A stretch of 64,000 nucleotides of DNA from Mesobacillus maritimus (GCF_023715205.1 NZ_JAMBNR010000007.1:62001-126000); one strand, 5' to 3'. Positions 37,101-45,891 are shown, counted from the first letter of the stretch. Notes: generated from the sequence alone by a model not told the origin. Made by a program: numbers and translations.

Positions 37101-37259
37101 CTAAATTTCACGTCCAGTAGCACCTGGGGACATATCAGTGTTTCGACCATTATTATAGTCTTGGTCTTTAACCTCTGTACGATTGTTTTTGTCATCACCA
37201 ATATATCGATTTTTTAAATCTCTTTGCTTTTGTTGGAAACGTTTGTGATCCTTATTCAC
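37101..37259 (-). CDS. Small hydrophilic protein of unknown function, 52 residues
   Basis: GTG start at 37259 preceded by the strong site AAGGAGG and followed by 52 codons: VNKDHKRFQQKQRDLKNRY, then IGDDKNNRTEVKDQDYNNGR and NTDMSPGATGREI. It is highly charged and rich in Asn, Asp and Lys, with no hydrophobic segment. The composition is like small spore proteins, but I recognise no family. It has its own hairpin downstream. The strong ribosome site and clean stop make it likely real. Confidence 0.65.
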   Translation of the reverse strand: MNKDHKRFQQKQRDLKNRYIGDDKNNRTEVKDQDYNNGRNTDMSPGATGREI

Positions 37260-37364
37260 TATTTTAACCTCCTTCCGTTAGGAAAACTTATAAATCCGAC
37301 ACTAACGAGTCATGAGAATCTTCTAGCAGCGGTTGCCTATGGGTAAAAGACTTAATCCAGTAAA

Positions 37365-37555
37365 AAGCACCTTTTAAAAGGGTGCGTCTTATGCTTAACG
37401 TGCCTAAACAGTGCCTCCGCTTTTCTATGTCTAGCTCCAACGGCTAACTCCTCGGGTCATAAGTCACCCCTGAAATAAAGGCAAAAAGCGCCTTTTATTC
37501 AGGTGCGCCTTATGCCTGTCAGAGTTGAACGAGCCGTTTTCGCTTTTCTTATTAT
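37365..37555. repeat. Bacillaceae-type intergenic repeat with large hairpin
   Basis: A GC-rich unit between direct repeats CGCTTTTCT (37418-37426 and 37541-37549). The core 37458-37514 forms a long hairpin (CATAAGTCACCCCTGAA... pairing with ...TTCAGGTGCGCCTTATG). A degenerate smaller copy of the same hairpin (AAAGCACCTTTTAAAAGGGTGC, GTCTTATGCTT) sits at 37367-37395. I recall similar CGCTTTTCT/TGTCTAGCTCCA elements scattered in many Bacillus genomes. Confidence 0.7.
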
Positions 37556-37575
37556 CTCCTCTTTCTAACTTGTAA

Positions 37576-37604
37576 GTCATATTGTGTCCAAGCCAGCATA
37601 CATT
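37576..37604 (+). promoter_or_regulatory. Sigma-E promoter of the spoIIIA operon
   Basis: -35 GTCATATT (37576-37583) and -10 CATACATT (37597-37604), 13 bases apart, match the sigma-E consensus (KMATATT, 13-14 bases, CATACAMT). The start of spoIIIAA is 38 bases downstream. spoIIIA is a known sigma-E, mother-cell operon. Confidence 0.85.
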
Positions 37605-37641
37605 TTAAGTAGTGAGAGGGATTAATCAGGAGGAGTAGATT

Positions 37642-38565
37642 ATGCAGGATATTTTATCATTTTTACCAAAGAAAATTGTGGTTGCACTCGAAGCGATTCC
37701 CTCAGCAGAAAAAGAAATGGTTGAAGAAATAAGAGTCCGCCTTAATCGGCCTCTAGAGGTGATTGCTAGAGGATTCCCAATCTATTTACCTTATATCGTG
37801 GCACCAGAGGACGGAATCCAGCTCTTAAATAAACTTGGGAACTTTTCGATGTACACTCTTGAAGAAGAGCTTAAGCGGGGTTATATCACGATTGCTGGCG
37901 GTCATCGAGTAGGACTTGCTGGGAAAGTCATCCTTGATGGTGGAAAGGTAAAGGCAATTAGGGACATCTCTTCATTTAACATTCGGGTTGCAAGAGAAAA
38001 GATAGGAATTGCAAATCCGTTGCTGCCGTTTCTATACAACAAAGAGTGGCACCATACAATCATTATTGGACCACCCCAAACTGGGAAAACTACGCTGCTT
38101 CGAGATGTGGCCCGACTGATTTCGACAGGGGAACCTGGAAAGGATATTCCGGCTATGAAAGTTGGAATTGTAGACGAAAGATCTGAAATTGCAGGATGTG
38201 TCCATGGTATTCCCCAATTATCATTTGGCCCGAGGATTGATGTTTTAGATTCATGTCCGAAAGCAGAAGGAATGATGATGCTGATCCGCTCTATGAGCCC
38301 GGACGTATTAATCGTAGATGAAATAGGTAGAGAAGAGGATGCTGCTGCTATCATGGAAGCGGTGAATGCAGGAATTAAACTCATCATGACCACTCATGGT
38401 CAGTCACTTGAAGATATACGAAAACGCCCAACTTTGCAACCGATTCTCAAGTTGGAAATTTTCGAAAGGTTTATTGAATTATCGAGAAGCAAGGGGCCGG
38501 GTAGCATTGCTTGTATAAGGGACGGAAACGGTTCTGAAATATCTCGTAAAGTGAGCGTGAGCTAG
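37642..38565 (+). CDS. spoIIIAA: Stage III sporulation protein AA, secretion-type ATPase
   Basis: 307 residues, related to type II/IV secretion ATPases. Walker A GPPQTGKTT is at 143-151, Walker B region MMLIRSMSPDVLIVDEIGRE follows. In the mother cell it powers the SpoIIIA-SpoIIQ channel that keeps the engulfed forespore active. AGGAGG precedes ATG 37642. First gene of an eight-gene operon with close spacing throughout. Confidence 0.96.
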   Translation: MQDILSFLPKKIVVALEAIPSAEKEMVEEIRVRLNRPLEVIARGFPIYLPYIVAPEDGIQLLNKLGNFSMYTLEEELKRGYITIAGGHRVGLAGKVILDGGKVKAIRDISSFNIRVAREKIGIANPLLPFLYNKEWHHTIIIGPPQTGKTTLLRDVARLISTGEPGKDIPAMKVGIVDERSEIAGCVHGIPQLSFGPRIDVLDSCPKAEGMMMLIRSMSPDVLIVDEIGREEDAAAIMEAVNAGIKLIMTTHGQSLEDIRKRPTLQPILKLEIFERFIELSRSKGPGSIACIRDGNGSEISRKVSVS

Positions 38566-39081
38566 ATGATGAAAATAATCGGTGCCGCGTTCATTATAGT
38601 CGCAACATCTTGGACGGGCATGGAAGCAGCGAAACAGTTGAGTCTACGACCACAGCAGTTAAGGCATTTGAAATCTGCACTTCAGTCATTAGAAGCAGAA
38701 ATCATGTACGGGCACACCCCTCTTCATGAGGCTTCGCGTAAGCTTGCAACTCAATTATCTAAACCCATATCCTTCCTCTTTGAGACGTTTGCCACTAAGC
38801 TAATGGAATCAGAGACGACGGTCCGAGATGCGTGGAAGGAAAGTTTAAACGACACTTGGAAGCTTACAGCTTTGAAACAAGGTGAGTATGAAATATTGCG
38901 TCAATTTGGAGAAACGCTTGGGCGTCATGATCGGTATTCGCAACAGAAACAAATTCATCTAGCAATTACACACCTTGAAAGAGAAGAAGGAGATGCTTAT
39001 GATCGGCAAATAAAATATGAAAAAATGGTCAAAAGTCTCGGTTTTTTATCGGGATTATTACTAATTATCTTATTGATGTAA
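38566..39081 (+). CDS. spoIIIAB: Stage III sporulation protein AB
   Basis: 171 residues: N-terminal membrane helix (MMKIIGAAFIIVATSWTGMEAA), a long helical cytoplasmic region with RPQQLRHLKSALQSLEAEIMYG, and a C-terminal membrane helix. It resembles GspF-type platform proteins. The ATG directly follows the spoIIIAA stop (a second ATG comes next), so it is coupled. Confidence 0.95.
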   Translation: MMKIIGAAFIIVATSWTGMEAAKQLSLRPQQLRHLKSALQSLEAEIMYGHTPLHEASRKLATQLSKPISFLFETFATKLMESETTVRDAWKESLNDTWKLTALKQGEYEILRQFGETLGRHDRYSQQKQIHLAITHLEREEGDAYDRQIKYEKMVKSLGFLSGLLLIILLM

Positions 39082-39100
39082 GAAATAGGGGGCAGACAAG

Positions 39101-39307
39101 ATGGGTTTGGATGTAGATATTATTTTTAAGATTGCAGGTGTCGGTATTGTAGTGGCATTTTTGCACACGATTCTTGATCAGATGGGAAAGAAAGAATACG
39201 CCCAATGGGTTACCCTATTTGGTTTTATATATATATTGTTTATGGTTGCATCAATTGTCGATGATCTATTTGACAAAATCAAGTCAGTCTTTCTATTCCA
39301 AGGGTGA
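39101..39307 (+). CDS. spoIIIAC: Stage III sporulation protein AC
   Basis: 68 residues with two membrane helices (IFKIAGVGIVVAFLHTIL and WVTLFGFIYILFMVASIV), the full length for this family. Part of the membrane core of the SpoIIIA complex. Ribosome site AGGGGG before the ATG. Confidence 0.95.
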   Translation: MGLDVDIIFKIAGVGIVVAFLHTILDQMGKKEYAQWVTLFGFIYILFMVASIVDDLFDKIKSVFLFQG

Positions 39308-39321
39308 GGGAGGGCTAAGCG

Positions 39322-39711
39322 ATTGAAATAGTACAAATTATTGGGGTTGCCTTAGTTGCTACCTTTCTTGCCCTTATTTTAAAAGAACAAAAACCTAATT
39401 TTGCCTTTTTGCTCATTGTTTTTACAGGATGTGCGATTTTTCTATTTCTTGTCGATCAGATTTATTTAATTATCAACATGATTGAGAGGCTAGCCTCCAA
39501 TGCACAAGTCAATCTAGTTTACGTAGAAACGATTTTAAAAATCATTGGGATTGCTTATATTGCTGAATTTGCCGCCCAAATTACGAAGGATGCCGGGCAA
39601 GGGTCAATTGCTTCAAAAATTGAACTAGGAGGAAAGATTCTTATTCTTGCTACAGCGATCCCAATTTTAACTGTGATGATCGAAACAATTATTCAGTTAA
39701 TCCCTGGCTAA
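39322..39711 (+). CDS. spoIIIAD: Stage III sporulation protein AD, probable ATT start
   Basis: 129 residues from an ATT codon at 39322, seven bases after AGGGAGGG. The frame is closed by TAA at 39316-39318, only one codon (GCG) before the ATT, and the first ordinary start would be TTG at 39409, which would lose the conserved IEIVQIIGVALVATFLALIL and KEQKPNFAFLL segment. With the ATT the protein aligns over its length with B. subtilis SpoIIIAD (133 residues). Further motifs: FLVDQIYL, VYVETILKIIGIAYIAEF and DAGQGSIASKIELGGK. Three to four membrane helices. Confidence 0.93.
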   Translation: MEIVQIIGVALVATFLALILKEQKPNFAFLLIVFTGCAIFLFLVDQIYLIINMIERLASNAQVNLVYVETILKIIGIAYIAEFAAQITKDAGQGSIASKIELGGKILILATAIPILTVMIETIIQLIPG

Positions 39712-39731
39712 ACAGGGAGGAGGAAGTATTC

Positions 39732-40952
39732 ATGTTGAGTAAAAGAATGAAGCAAAAGATGCGGCTAACGATCACATTTGTTCTTGCCTTCTTTTTTTTC
39801 ATGAGTATGGATGTACAAGCTACCATTGAAGAGGGCAATCCAGAAGGAGAAGCCTTCCTCGATACGGAAACGATTGCTGAAGAACAGTTGGAGGCTTTAA
39901 ATATCGATGAACTTCAGCGATTTTGGGAAGACGTATTAACAGAATACGGTGGCTTCTTACCGGAAAGTCAGAAAGGTAGTTTATACGAATTTATTAGTGG
40001 GGAAAAAGAGTTTAGCTTGAAAGAGTGGTTCAAAGGCATTCTAGGATTCATGTTTCACGAATTTCTTGCCAATGGAAAATTACTCGGTTCCATAGTACTC
40101 CTAACGATCTTTAGTGTCTTTTTACAGACTCTTCAGAATGCCTTTGAGAAGAGTACGATTAGTAAGGTTGCCTATGCGATTGTTTTTATGGTTCTGATTA
40201 TTATGGCTTTAAACAGCTTCCATATCGTTTTAGATTATACAAGTGAAACAGTATCGAAAATGATCCACTTTATTTTAGCTTTAATTCCACTCCTATTAGC
40301 ATTAATTGTATCTTCAGGAGGGGTTGTATCAGCGGCGTTTTTTCACCCTGTTATTTTATTTTTAATGAACACGAGTGGGATATTTATTCAATATATTGTA
40401 TTGCCCCTATTAATGCTATCAGCCCTCTTAAGCATTGTTAGCATTTTAACCGAACACTACAAGGTAACTCAGTTAGCTGGTTTGCTCAGGAATTGGAGTA
40501 TTGGATTACTAGGATTATTTCTGACGGTGTTCCTTGGCGTGATATCTGTGCAAGGAGCCGCAACTGCAGTTACGGATGGAGTAACCCTGAGAACAGCAAA
40601 ATTTATGACGAGTAACTTTATTCCAGTAATAGGCAGATTCTTTACAGATGCAACGGATACTGTGATTAGTGCATCCGTTTTATTAAAAAATACCGTTGGG
40701 ATTGCAGGTGTAGCCATTGTGCTGTTGATTGCAGCGTTTCCTGCGGTGAAGATTCTGCTAATTGCTTTTACCTATAAATTTGCTGCTGCCATTCTTCAAC
40801 CTCTTGGAGGTGGCCCAGTAATCTCTTGTCTAGATGTCATTTCAAAAAGTATTATTTATGTCTTTGCAGCACTGGCGATTGTGTCTCTTATGTTTTTCCT
40901 AAGCATCACCGTAATTGTGGCTGCAGGAAATTTAACGATGATGGTTCGATAG
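39732..40952 (+). CDS. spoIIIAE: Stage III sporulation protein AE
   Basis: 406 residues. N-terminal signal peptide-like segment (to about VQA, residue 33), an acidic exported region, then seven or so membrane helices from about residue 115. It is the large membrane subunit of the SpoIIIA complex, with resemblance to transporters. GGGAGGAGGAAG precedes the ATG. Confidence 0.95.
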   Translation: MLSKRMKQKMRLTITFVLAFFFFMSMDVQATIEEGNPEGEAFLDTETIAEEQLEALNIDELQRFWEDVLTEYGGFLPESQKGSLYEFISGEKEFSLKEWFKGILGFMFHEFLANGKLLGSIVLLTIFSVFLQTLQNAFEKSTISKVAYAIVFMVLIIMALNSFHIVLDYTSETVSKMIHFILALIPLLLALIVSSGGVVSAAFFHPVILFLMNTSGIFIQYIVLPLLMLSALLSIVSILTEHYKVTQLAGLLRNWSIGLLGLFLTVFLGVISVQGAATAVTDGVTLRTAKFMTSNFIPVIGRFFTDATDTVISASVLLKNTVGIAGVAIVLLIAAFPAVKILLIAFTYKFAAAILQPLGGGPVISCLDVISKSIIYVFAALAIVSLMFFLSITVIVAAGNLTMMVR

Positions 40953-40964
40953 GAGGAGCAAATC

Positions 40965-41603
40965 TTGGATTTTCTAAAAGAGTGGATTACGAATATTATC
41001 ATTTTCATATTGCTTGCAACGATCATCGACATGCTCTTACCTAATTCGAATTTGCAAAAATACGTGAAAGTAGTCGTCAGCTTGTTGTTGATTTCGATCA
41101 TTCTTTCACCAATTATAAAAATATTTACAAGTGATTTTGAAACAGCAATCGGGTCCCTTTCCAATGTTGAAGGTCAGGTTGACCAAAAAGAAATGGAAAA
41201 TTTAATAGAATTGCAGAAAAAAGAAATACAAGCCTCCCAACATGCATATATTTTAGAACAAACGGCTGTCCAATTAGAAAAGGACGCAGAAGAGGAGTTG
41301 ATGGAGAAGTACGGGATGGAAATCGCAGAAATCGAAATAGTGGCTGAGAAATTGGACGAGAACCTAGCTCCTGAAAACCTTCAATCGATTATGGTTGAAA
41401 TAGTCCGCCAAGGAGAAGAGGATGATGCAGTGGCTGTAGTAAAAGAGGTGAAAATTGATACTTCCGAGCCCCTTCCATCAAAACGAGAATCATCACAGAA
41501 CACCGATGAGATGATTACTTTTCTATCGGAAAAGTGGAATGTTCCGAAATCAACAATTGAAGTCATAGAAGGGGGGACACAGAGTAGCGATGGGCAACGA
41601 TAA
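40965..41603 (+). CDS. spoIIIAF: Stage III sporulation protein AF
   Basis: 212 residues: two N-terminal membrane helices (IIIFILLATIIDMLLP and VVVSLLLISIILSPIIKI) and a soluble domain in the space between mother cell and forespore membranes, with a ring-building motif fold. TTG start at 40965 after AGGAGGAG. Overlaps spoIIIAG by 14 bases. Confidence 0.93.
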   Translation: MDFLKEWITNIIIFILLATIIDMLLPNSNLQKYVKVVVSLLLISIILSPIIKIFTSDFETAIGSLSNVEGQVDQKEMENLIELQKKEIQASQHAYILEQTAVQLEKDAEEELMEKYGMEIAEIEIVAEKLDENLAPENLQSIMVEIVRQGEEDDAVAVVKEVKIDTSEPLPSKRESSQNTDEMITFLSEKWNVPKSTIEVIEGGTQSSDGQR

Positions 41604-42255
41604 AGGTCCGTTAAGTTGGATTAAGAAACAGTTAACAAAAAGTGAAGATTCACAGGAAAAGAAGACGAGCAAATACCCTTATCTTCTAATTGCTGTCGTG
41701 TTTGGGGTTGCGGTTATGCTAGTAGGAAATCTTTTTACAAGCAATGGAACCGACTCTGAAGGAATTCCGACCTTTAGCTCAAGTACAGAACAAGAAGATG
41801 AGCCAGCTTTTGGGCAGAAAAAAACAGCTGAAAATAACATGATCGCAGATTATGAGGCAGAGTATGAAAATGAATTGAAAGAGGCTTTGGAGGCGATTGC
41901 TGGTGTAGAGGATGTAACGGTAGTCGTAAACGTTGATGCCACTGAAAAAAAGGTTTTAGAAAAGAATACAGTTACCCAATCCCAAACCACCGAGGAAACA
42001 GATCGGGAGGGAGGCAAGCGAGGGGTTGAGGACCTTTCGAAAGATGAACAACTCGTGATTATTCGCGAAGGAGAAAAAGAAACTCCTATTGTGATAGAAA
42101 CAAAGAAACCTGCTATTAGGGGGGTGCTTGTTGTAGCAAAAGGAGCAGAAAATGTACAGGTTCAAAAATGGATTACAGAAGCTGTTACACGAACGCTTGA
42201 AGTCCCAAGTCACCGTGTTTCAGTCCTACCAAAAAAATCTAAGGGGGATTCTTAA
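41590..42255 (+). CDS. spoIIIAG: Stage III sporulation protein AG
   Basis: 221 residues with one N-terminal membrane helix (YLLIAVVFGVAVMLVGNLF) and an intermembrane domain that forms the large ring of the channel. YENELKEALEAIAGVEDVTVVVNVD is the ring-building motif start. A long acidic/Thr-Gln-rich insertion at about 117-150 is typical. Coupled to both neighbours. Confidence 0.94.
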   Translation: MGNDKGPLSWIKKQLTKSEDSQEKKTSKYPYLLIAVVFGVAVMLVGNLFTSNGTDSEGIPTFSSSTEQEDEPAFGQKKTAENNMIADYEAEYENELKEALEAIAGVEDVTVVVNVDATEKKVLEKNTVTQSQTTEETDREGGKRGVEDLSKDEQLVIIREGEKETPIVIETKKPAIRGVLVVAKGAENVQVQKWITEAVTRTLEVPSHRVSVLPKKSKGDS

Positions 42256-42809
42256 TGTTATTGAAAAAGCAAACTGTATGGTTGTTAACAATGCTTAGTT
42301 TAGTCGTGGTGTTATCTGTCTACTATATTACTTCACCAGAACCAAATCAGGGGAACTTGGCAACAGTTGATGAGCAAGAAGAGCAAACTGTAACTGAGGA
42401 ACAAAAAGAAACAACTGAATCTCAAGATGGAGAGACAGTGATTTCTGGTGTTGCAAGTGACGAGCAATTTGAGGCTCTTCGGTTAAACCTTGAAGATCAG
42501 CGTAGTGAAATGAAGGAAGAGTACCAAGAAATTGTTGCTTCTACTGATCTTCCTGTTGAACAACGAAACGATGCTTATGAAAAAATGAAAGAATTAGATA
42601 GCGTTTCTCAGAAAGAAAGTGTATTAGAAACACTTATTAAGACAATGGGCTATGAAGATGCTTTAGTGCGAGCGGATGGTGAAAAAGTTCGTGTTACGGT
42701 AAAAGCAAAGGAACACTCTGCTGCTGAAGCCAATGAGATCATTCAAATGGTTCGAAATGAATTGGGTTCATTACAGGCTGTAGCGGTTACTTTCCAACCA
42801 GAAAAATAA
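42255..42809 (+). CDS. spoIIIAH: Stage III sporulation protein AH
   Basis: 184 residues: N-terminal membrane helix (TVWLLTMLSLVVVLSVYYI), a Glu/Gln-rich linker (about 30-60) and a C-terminal YscJ/FliF-like domain that binds forespore SpoIIQ across the septum. Start overlaps the spoIIIAG stop as TAATG. Last gene before a terminator. Confidence 0.95.
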   Translation: MLLKKQTVWLLTMLSLVVVLSVYYITSPEPNQGNLATVDEQEEQTVTEEQKETTESQDGETVISGVASDEQFEALRLNLEDQRSEMKEEYQEIVASTDLPVEQRNDAYEKMKELDSVSQKESVLETLIKTMGYEDALVRADGEKVRVTVKAKEHSAAEANEIIQMVRNELGSLQAVAVTFQPEK

Positions 42810-42817
42810 TCTTAAAA

Positions 42818-42850
42818 GACCAGTGCTTTTTGCACTGGTTATTTTTTTGG
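42818..42850 (+). terminator. Terminator of the spoIIIA operon
   Basis: GACCAGTGC / GCACTGGTT stem with a five-T loop, then A and T7. Confidence 0.9.
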
Positions 42851-43047
42851 TTTCTTATGCCCATAAATAGTAACAGCTAAAGGTAGCCTACTCACTCTGC
42901 CTTCAGAAAAAAGTTCAACATATTAAGCATCTTAATTTGAATAAGGGACGACTAATTTTCATTAACCATTTCCATTTTGCTTCAAATAATATTAAAATAG
43001 AATTAATAGTTTGAATACTCTTTCAACATTTCGGGTCATATCGCTTA

Positions 43048-43095
43048 TTGAACTTTCACATGGTATTATCGTATAGTATTAGTATCTAGTCATAA
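43048..43095 (+). promoter_or_regulatory. accBC promoter with FapR-like operator
   Basis: TTGAAC (43048-43053) and TATAGT (43072-43077) are 18 bases apart, a sigma-A-type promoter. Immediately downstream TTAGTATCTAGTCATAA (43079-43095) resembles the 17-bp FapR operator, whose B. subtilis form I recall as TTAGTACCTAGTCTTAA; it would cover the transcription start. The leader from here to accB is about 170 bases with no other recognised motif; 42851-43047 is also featureless. Confidence 0.55.
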
Positions 43096-43270
43096 AACTT
43101 GTTACGTGTTTAGCGGGGTGAAAAGGTCGCTGAATAAAACTAGACAAGCAAAAGTCAATTTTATTATTTTCTTATTTGAATAGTAGATTTAAATCAATGT
43201 CTAGGTACTATCTATAATAGGCAATAAAAAACAAGATTTTCACGAGAAAAATAGCTAAGGGGTGTCTAAT

Positions 43271-43777
43271 ATGTTAAAAGTCCAAGAAATTCGCGAATTA
43301 ATTAAACTTGTTGATCAATCTAGCATCGAAGAATTTACCTATGAGAATGAAGGTTCAAAAATTAAAATGAAGAAAAATGCAGGAAAGCAAGTGGTTGTAG
43401 AGCCTGCGAGAGTAGTACAGGAAACACCAGTAGCTCCTCAAGCGGTTCAAGTAGCAACTCCTGCACCTACTCCGGAAGTGCAAGTTGAAAGTCCGAAATT
43501 GGGAACTCAAGAGGTAAACGCTCAAGAAGAAGCCAATCTACATAAAATTACTTCGCCAATGGTTGGAACATTCTATCAATCTCCATCACCGGATGCCGAT
43601 GCTTACGTTAAGCCGGGTTCAAAAGTAAATAAGAATTCGGTCGTCTGCATTGTTGAAGCAATGAAATTGTTCAACGAAATTGAGGCTGAAGTTGACGGTG
43701 AAATTGTAGAAATTCTAGTGAAGGACGGACAACTTGTGGAATATGGCCAGCCTTTATTCCTAGTGAAGCCTGAATAA
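43271..43777 (+). CDS. accB: Biotin carboxyl carrier protein of acetyl-CoA carboxylase
   Basis: 168 residues: N-terminal helix ([19 protein letters not shown]), a Pro/Ala/Val-rich linker (about 45-80) and a biotinyl domain with K132 in the [12 protein letters not shown] motif. It carries CO2 between AccC and the carboxyltransferase for malonyl-CoA synthesis. Start ATG 43271 after AAGGGGTG; a GTG at 43262 lies within that site. Confidence 0.97.
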   Translation: MLKVQEIRELIKLVDQSSIEEFTYENEGSKIKMKKNAGKQVVVEPARVVQETPVAPQAVQVATPAPTPEVQVESPKLGTQEVNAQEEANLHKITSPMVGTFYQSPSPDADAYVKPGSKVNKNSVVCIVEAMKLFNEIEAEVDGEIVEILVKDGQLVEYGQPLFLVKPE

Positions 43778-43792
43778 GGGAGTGTATTTTCA

Positions 43793-45148
43793 ATGATAAA
43801 GAAACTATTAATAGCGAATCGAGGAGAAATTGCTGTTCGCATTATTCGTGCTTGTCGTGAATTAGGGATTGAATCAGTGGCGGTATATTCTGAAGCGGAT
43901 AAGGAATCCTTACATGTACAGTTAGCCGATGAGGCCTATTGTATTGGACCAAAGGCTTCTAAAGACAGCTATTTAAATTTTACAAATATTATTAGCGTTG
44001 CAAAATTAACTGGATGCGATGCCATCCATCCTGGCTATGGTTTTCTCGCTGAAAACGCTGATTTTGCTGAATTGTGTCGAGAAGTCAATATTATTTTTGT
44101 TGGTCCTACACCCGAGGCCATCCAAAAAATGGGGACAAAAGATGTTGCTCGAGAAACGATGCGTGACGCGAATGTTCCAGTTGTACCTGGTTCAAGAGGC
44201 ATCATTAACCACACAGATGAAGCAGTTGAACTTGCAGGAGAGATTGGTTATCCTGTTATCATTAAGGCTACAGCGGGTGGCGGCGGAAAAGGGATTCGGG
44301 TCGCCAGAACAGAAGAGGAATTGATTAAAGGCATTAATATTACCCAACAAGAAGCGAACACAGCTTTTGGAAATCCTGGTGTGTACATTGAGAAATACAT
44401 AGAGGACTTCCGTCATGTTGAGATTCAAGTCTTGGCGGATAATTATGGAAATACGATTCATCTTGGAGAAAGGGACTGTTCTATTCAGAGGAGGCTCCAA
44501 AAACTTCTCGAGGAAACACCTTCTCCTGCTTTGGACGGTGAAATGCGTAAAGAAATGGGGAGCGCAGCTGTAAAAGCTGCAAAAGCAGTTGCTTATACAG
44601 GCGCTGGCACGGTAGAATTTATATATGATTACCGTAATCGTCAATTCTATTTCATGGAAATGAATACCCGTATCCAGGTAGAACACCCAGTAACTGAAAT
44701 GGTAACTGGAGTTGATCTAATTAAGGAGCAAATTAAAGTAGCCTCTGGCGAAAGGCTTACTCTATCACAGGATGAAGTTGAATTTAATGGCTGGGCCATT
44801 GAATGTAGAATTAATGCCGAAAATCCAGCGAAGAACTTTATGCCTTCTGCAGGTAAAATTCAAATGTATTTGCCTCCAGGTGGTTTAGGAGTTCGTGTTG
44901 ACTCTGCTGCTTATCCGGGTTACTCAATTCCTCCATATTACGATTCGATGATTGCAAAGGTGATCGTTCACGGAAATTCTCGTGAAGAAGCAATTAGCCG
45001 TATGAAGCGAGCGCTGTCCGAATTTGTAGTTGAAGGAATTCATACAACAATTCCATTCCATTTAAAATTGCTAAGTCATGAGCAGTTTGTTGACGGACAG
45101 TTTAACACAAAGTTTTTAGAAATGTATGATGTCATGGCTGAAGAATAA
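43793..45148 (+). CDS. accC: Biotin carboxylase subunit of acetyl-CoA carboxylase
   Basis: 451 residues, ATP-grasp fold. [20 protein letters not shown] at the N-terminus, the glycine-rich ATP loop [13 protein letters not shown], and [16 protein letters not shown] are all present. It carboxylates biotin on AccB with ATP and bicarbonate. GGGAG precedes ATG 43793, 15 bases after accB. Confidence 0.97.
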   Translation: MIKKLLIANRGEIAVRIIRACRELGIESVAVYSEADKESLHVQLADEAYCIGPKASKDSYLNFTNIISVAKLTGCDAIHPGYGFLAENADFAELCREVNIIFVGPTPEAIQKMGTKDVARETMRDANVPVVPGSRGIINHTDEAVELAGEIGYPVIIKATAGGGGKGIRVARTEEELIKGINITQQEANTAFGNPGVYIEKYIEDFRHVEIQVLADNYGNTIHLGERDCSIQRRLQKLLEETPSPALDGEMRKEMGSAAVKAAKAVAYTGAGTVEFIYDYRNRQFYFMEMNTRIQVEHPVTEMVTGVDLIKEQIKVASGERLTLSQDEVEFNGWAIECRINAENPAKNFMPSAGKIQMYLPPGGLGVRVDSAAYPGYSIPPYYDSMIAKVIVHGNSREEAISRMKRALSEFVVEGIHTTIPFHLKLLSHEQFVDGQFNTKFLEMYDVMAEE

Positions 45149-45164
45149 TTTGGAGGTGCAAGCA

Positions 45165-45572
45165 ATGAGTGAACAGCGTGTACTTGAAATGAATCAAGGG
45201 GATAATAGCTTAGGTAAGGTTGAAATCGCTCCTGAGGTGATTGAAGTCATTGCCGGAATTGCCGCGTCTGAGGTTGAAGGTGTTTCTCAAATGCGTGGAA
45301 GTTTTGCGGCAGGTGTTGTTGAGCGTCTTGGTAAAAAGAACCATGGAAAAGGAGTTCGCGTAGAACTTTCTGACGAAGGAATTAAGGTCGATGTATACTG
45401 TATGATGAAATTTGGCCTGTCAATTCCGAGTGTCGCTCAGAAAATCCAAGATAATATTCGCCAAGCACTGCTTAACATGACAGCTCTTGAAGCTTCAGAG
45501 GTTAATATCCATGTTGTGGGAATTCAGTTTGAAAATCCAAAAGCTGAAACTGAAATTGAGGATGAAATCTAA
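45165..45572 (+). CDS. yqhY: Asp23/Gls24 family protein YqhY
   Basis: 135 residues with the DUF322 pattern: LGKVEIAPEVIEVIAGIAASEVEGV and KFGLSIPSVAQKIQDNIRQAL. YqhY is conserved beside accBC in Firmicutes and genetic work in B. subtilis ties it to control of acetyl-CoA carboxylase activity. ATG 45165 follows TTGGAGGTG; a start at 45126 would lie inside accC. Confidence 0.93.
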   Translation: MSEQRVLEMNQGDNSLGKVEIAPEVIEVIAGIAASEVEGVSQMRGSFAAGVVERLGKKNHGKGVRVELSDEGIKVDVYCMMKFGLSIPSVAQKIQDNIRQALLNMTALEASEVNIHVVGIQFENPKAETEIEDEI

Positions 45573-45577
45573 TCGAT

Positions 45578-45610
45578 GGCCAAAGACAGTCTCTGTCTTT
45601 GGTTTTTTGT
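45578..45610 (+). terminator. Terminator of the accBC-yqhY transcript
   Basis: GCCAAAGACAG / TGTCTTTGG with TCTC loop and T6 tail. Confidence 0.92.
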
Positions 45611-45810
45611 TTTAAATAAGGTAAGATAGAGAGCATGAAATTGAAATATTTTTTTGTGAAAGTAAAAATAATAAATGCTATACGCACATAGCGAATGGTA
45701 TGCTATTATTTTGTTATCCCGACTGCCAGTAAAAGCCCGGTTAGTGAAATCGAAATTTTCTTTAGGAAGGCTTTGCCCTTAGAAAAACCAATCAGGCTTT
45801 GCGTAACTAG

Positions 45811-45846
45811 CATTCAGTGGGAATGAGAAAACCCCCACTGAATGAA
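45811..45846. repeat. Inverted repeat in the nusB leader
   Basis: CATTCAGTGGG pairs with CCCACTGAATG (an extra C bulges) around a 13-base loop. It lies 46 bases before nusB and lacks a T-run, so it is not an ordinary terminator. The rest of 45611-45891 has two similar pieces, GGAAGGCTTTGCCC and CAGGCTTTGCGTAA, but no gene. Confidence 0.6.
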
Positions 45847-45891
45847 GTTTCACTTTATTGAACGGTAATCGCAAAAAGGAGTTTTGACAGA

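Noticed and set aside
37365-37555. CRISPR-like array
   Set aside because: Only one clear unit plus one degenerate hairpin; spacing and direct repeats do not show regular repeat-spacer structure.
44192-44686. 164-codon minus-strand frame inside accC
   Set aside because: Entirely antisense to a conserved catalytic gene, no start signal.
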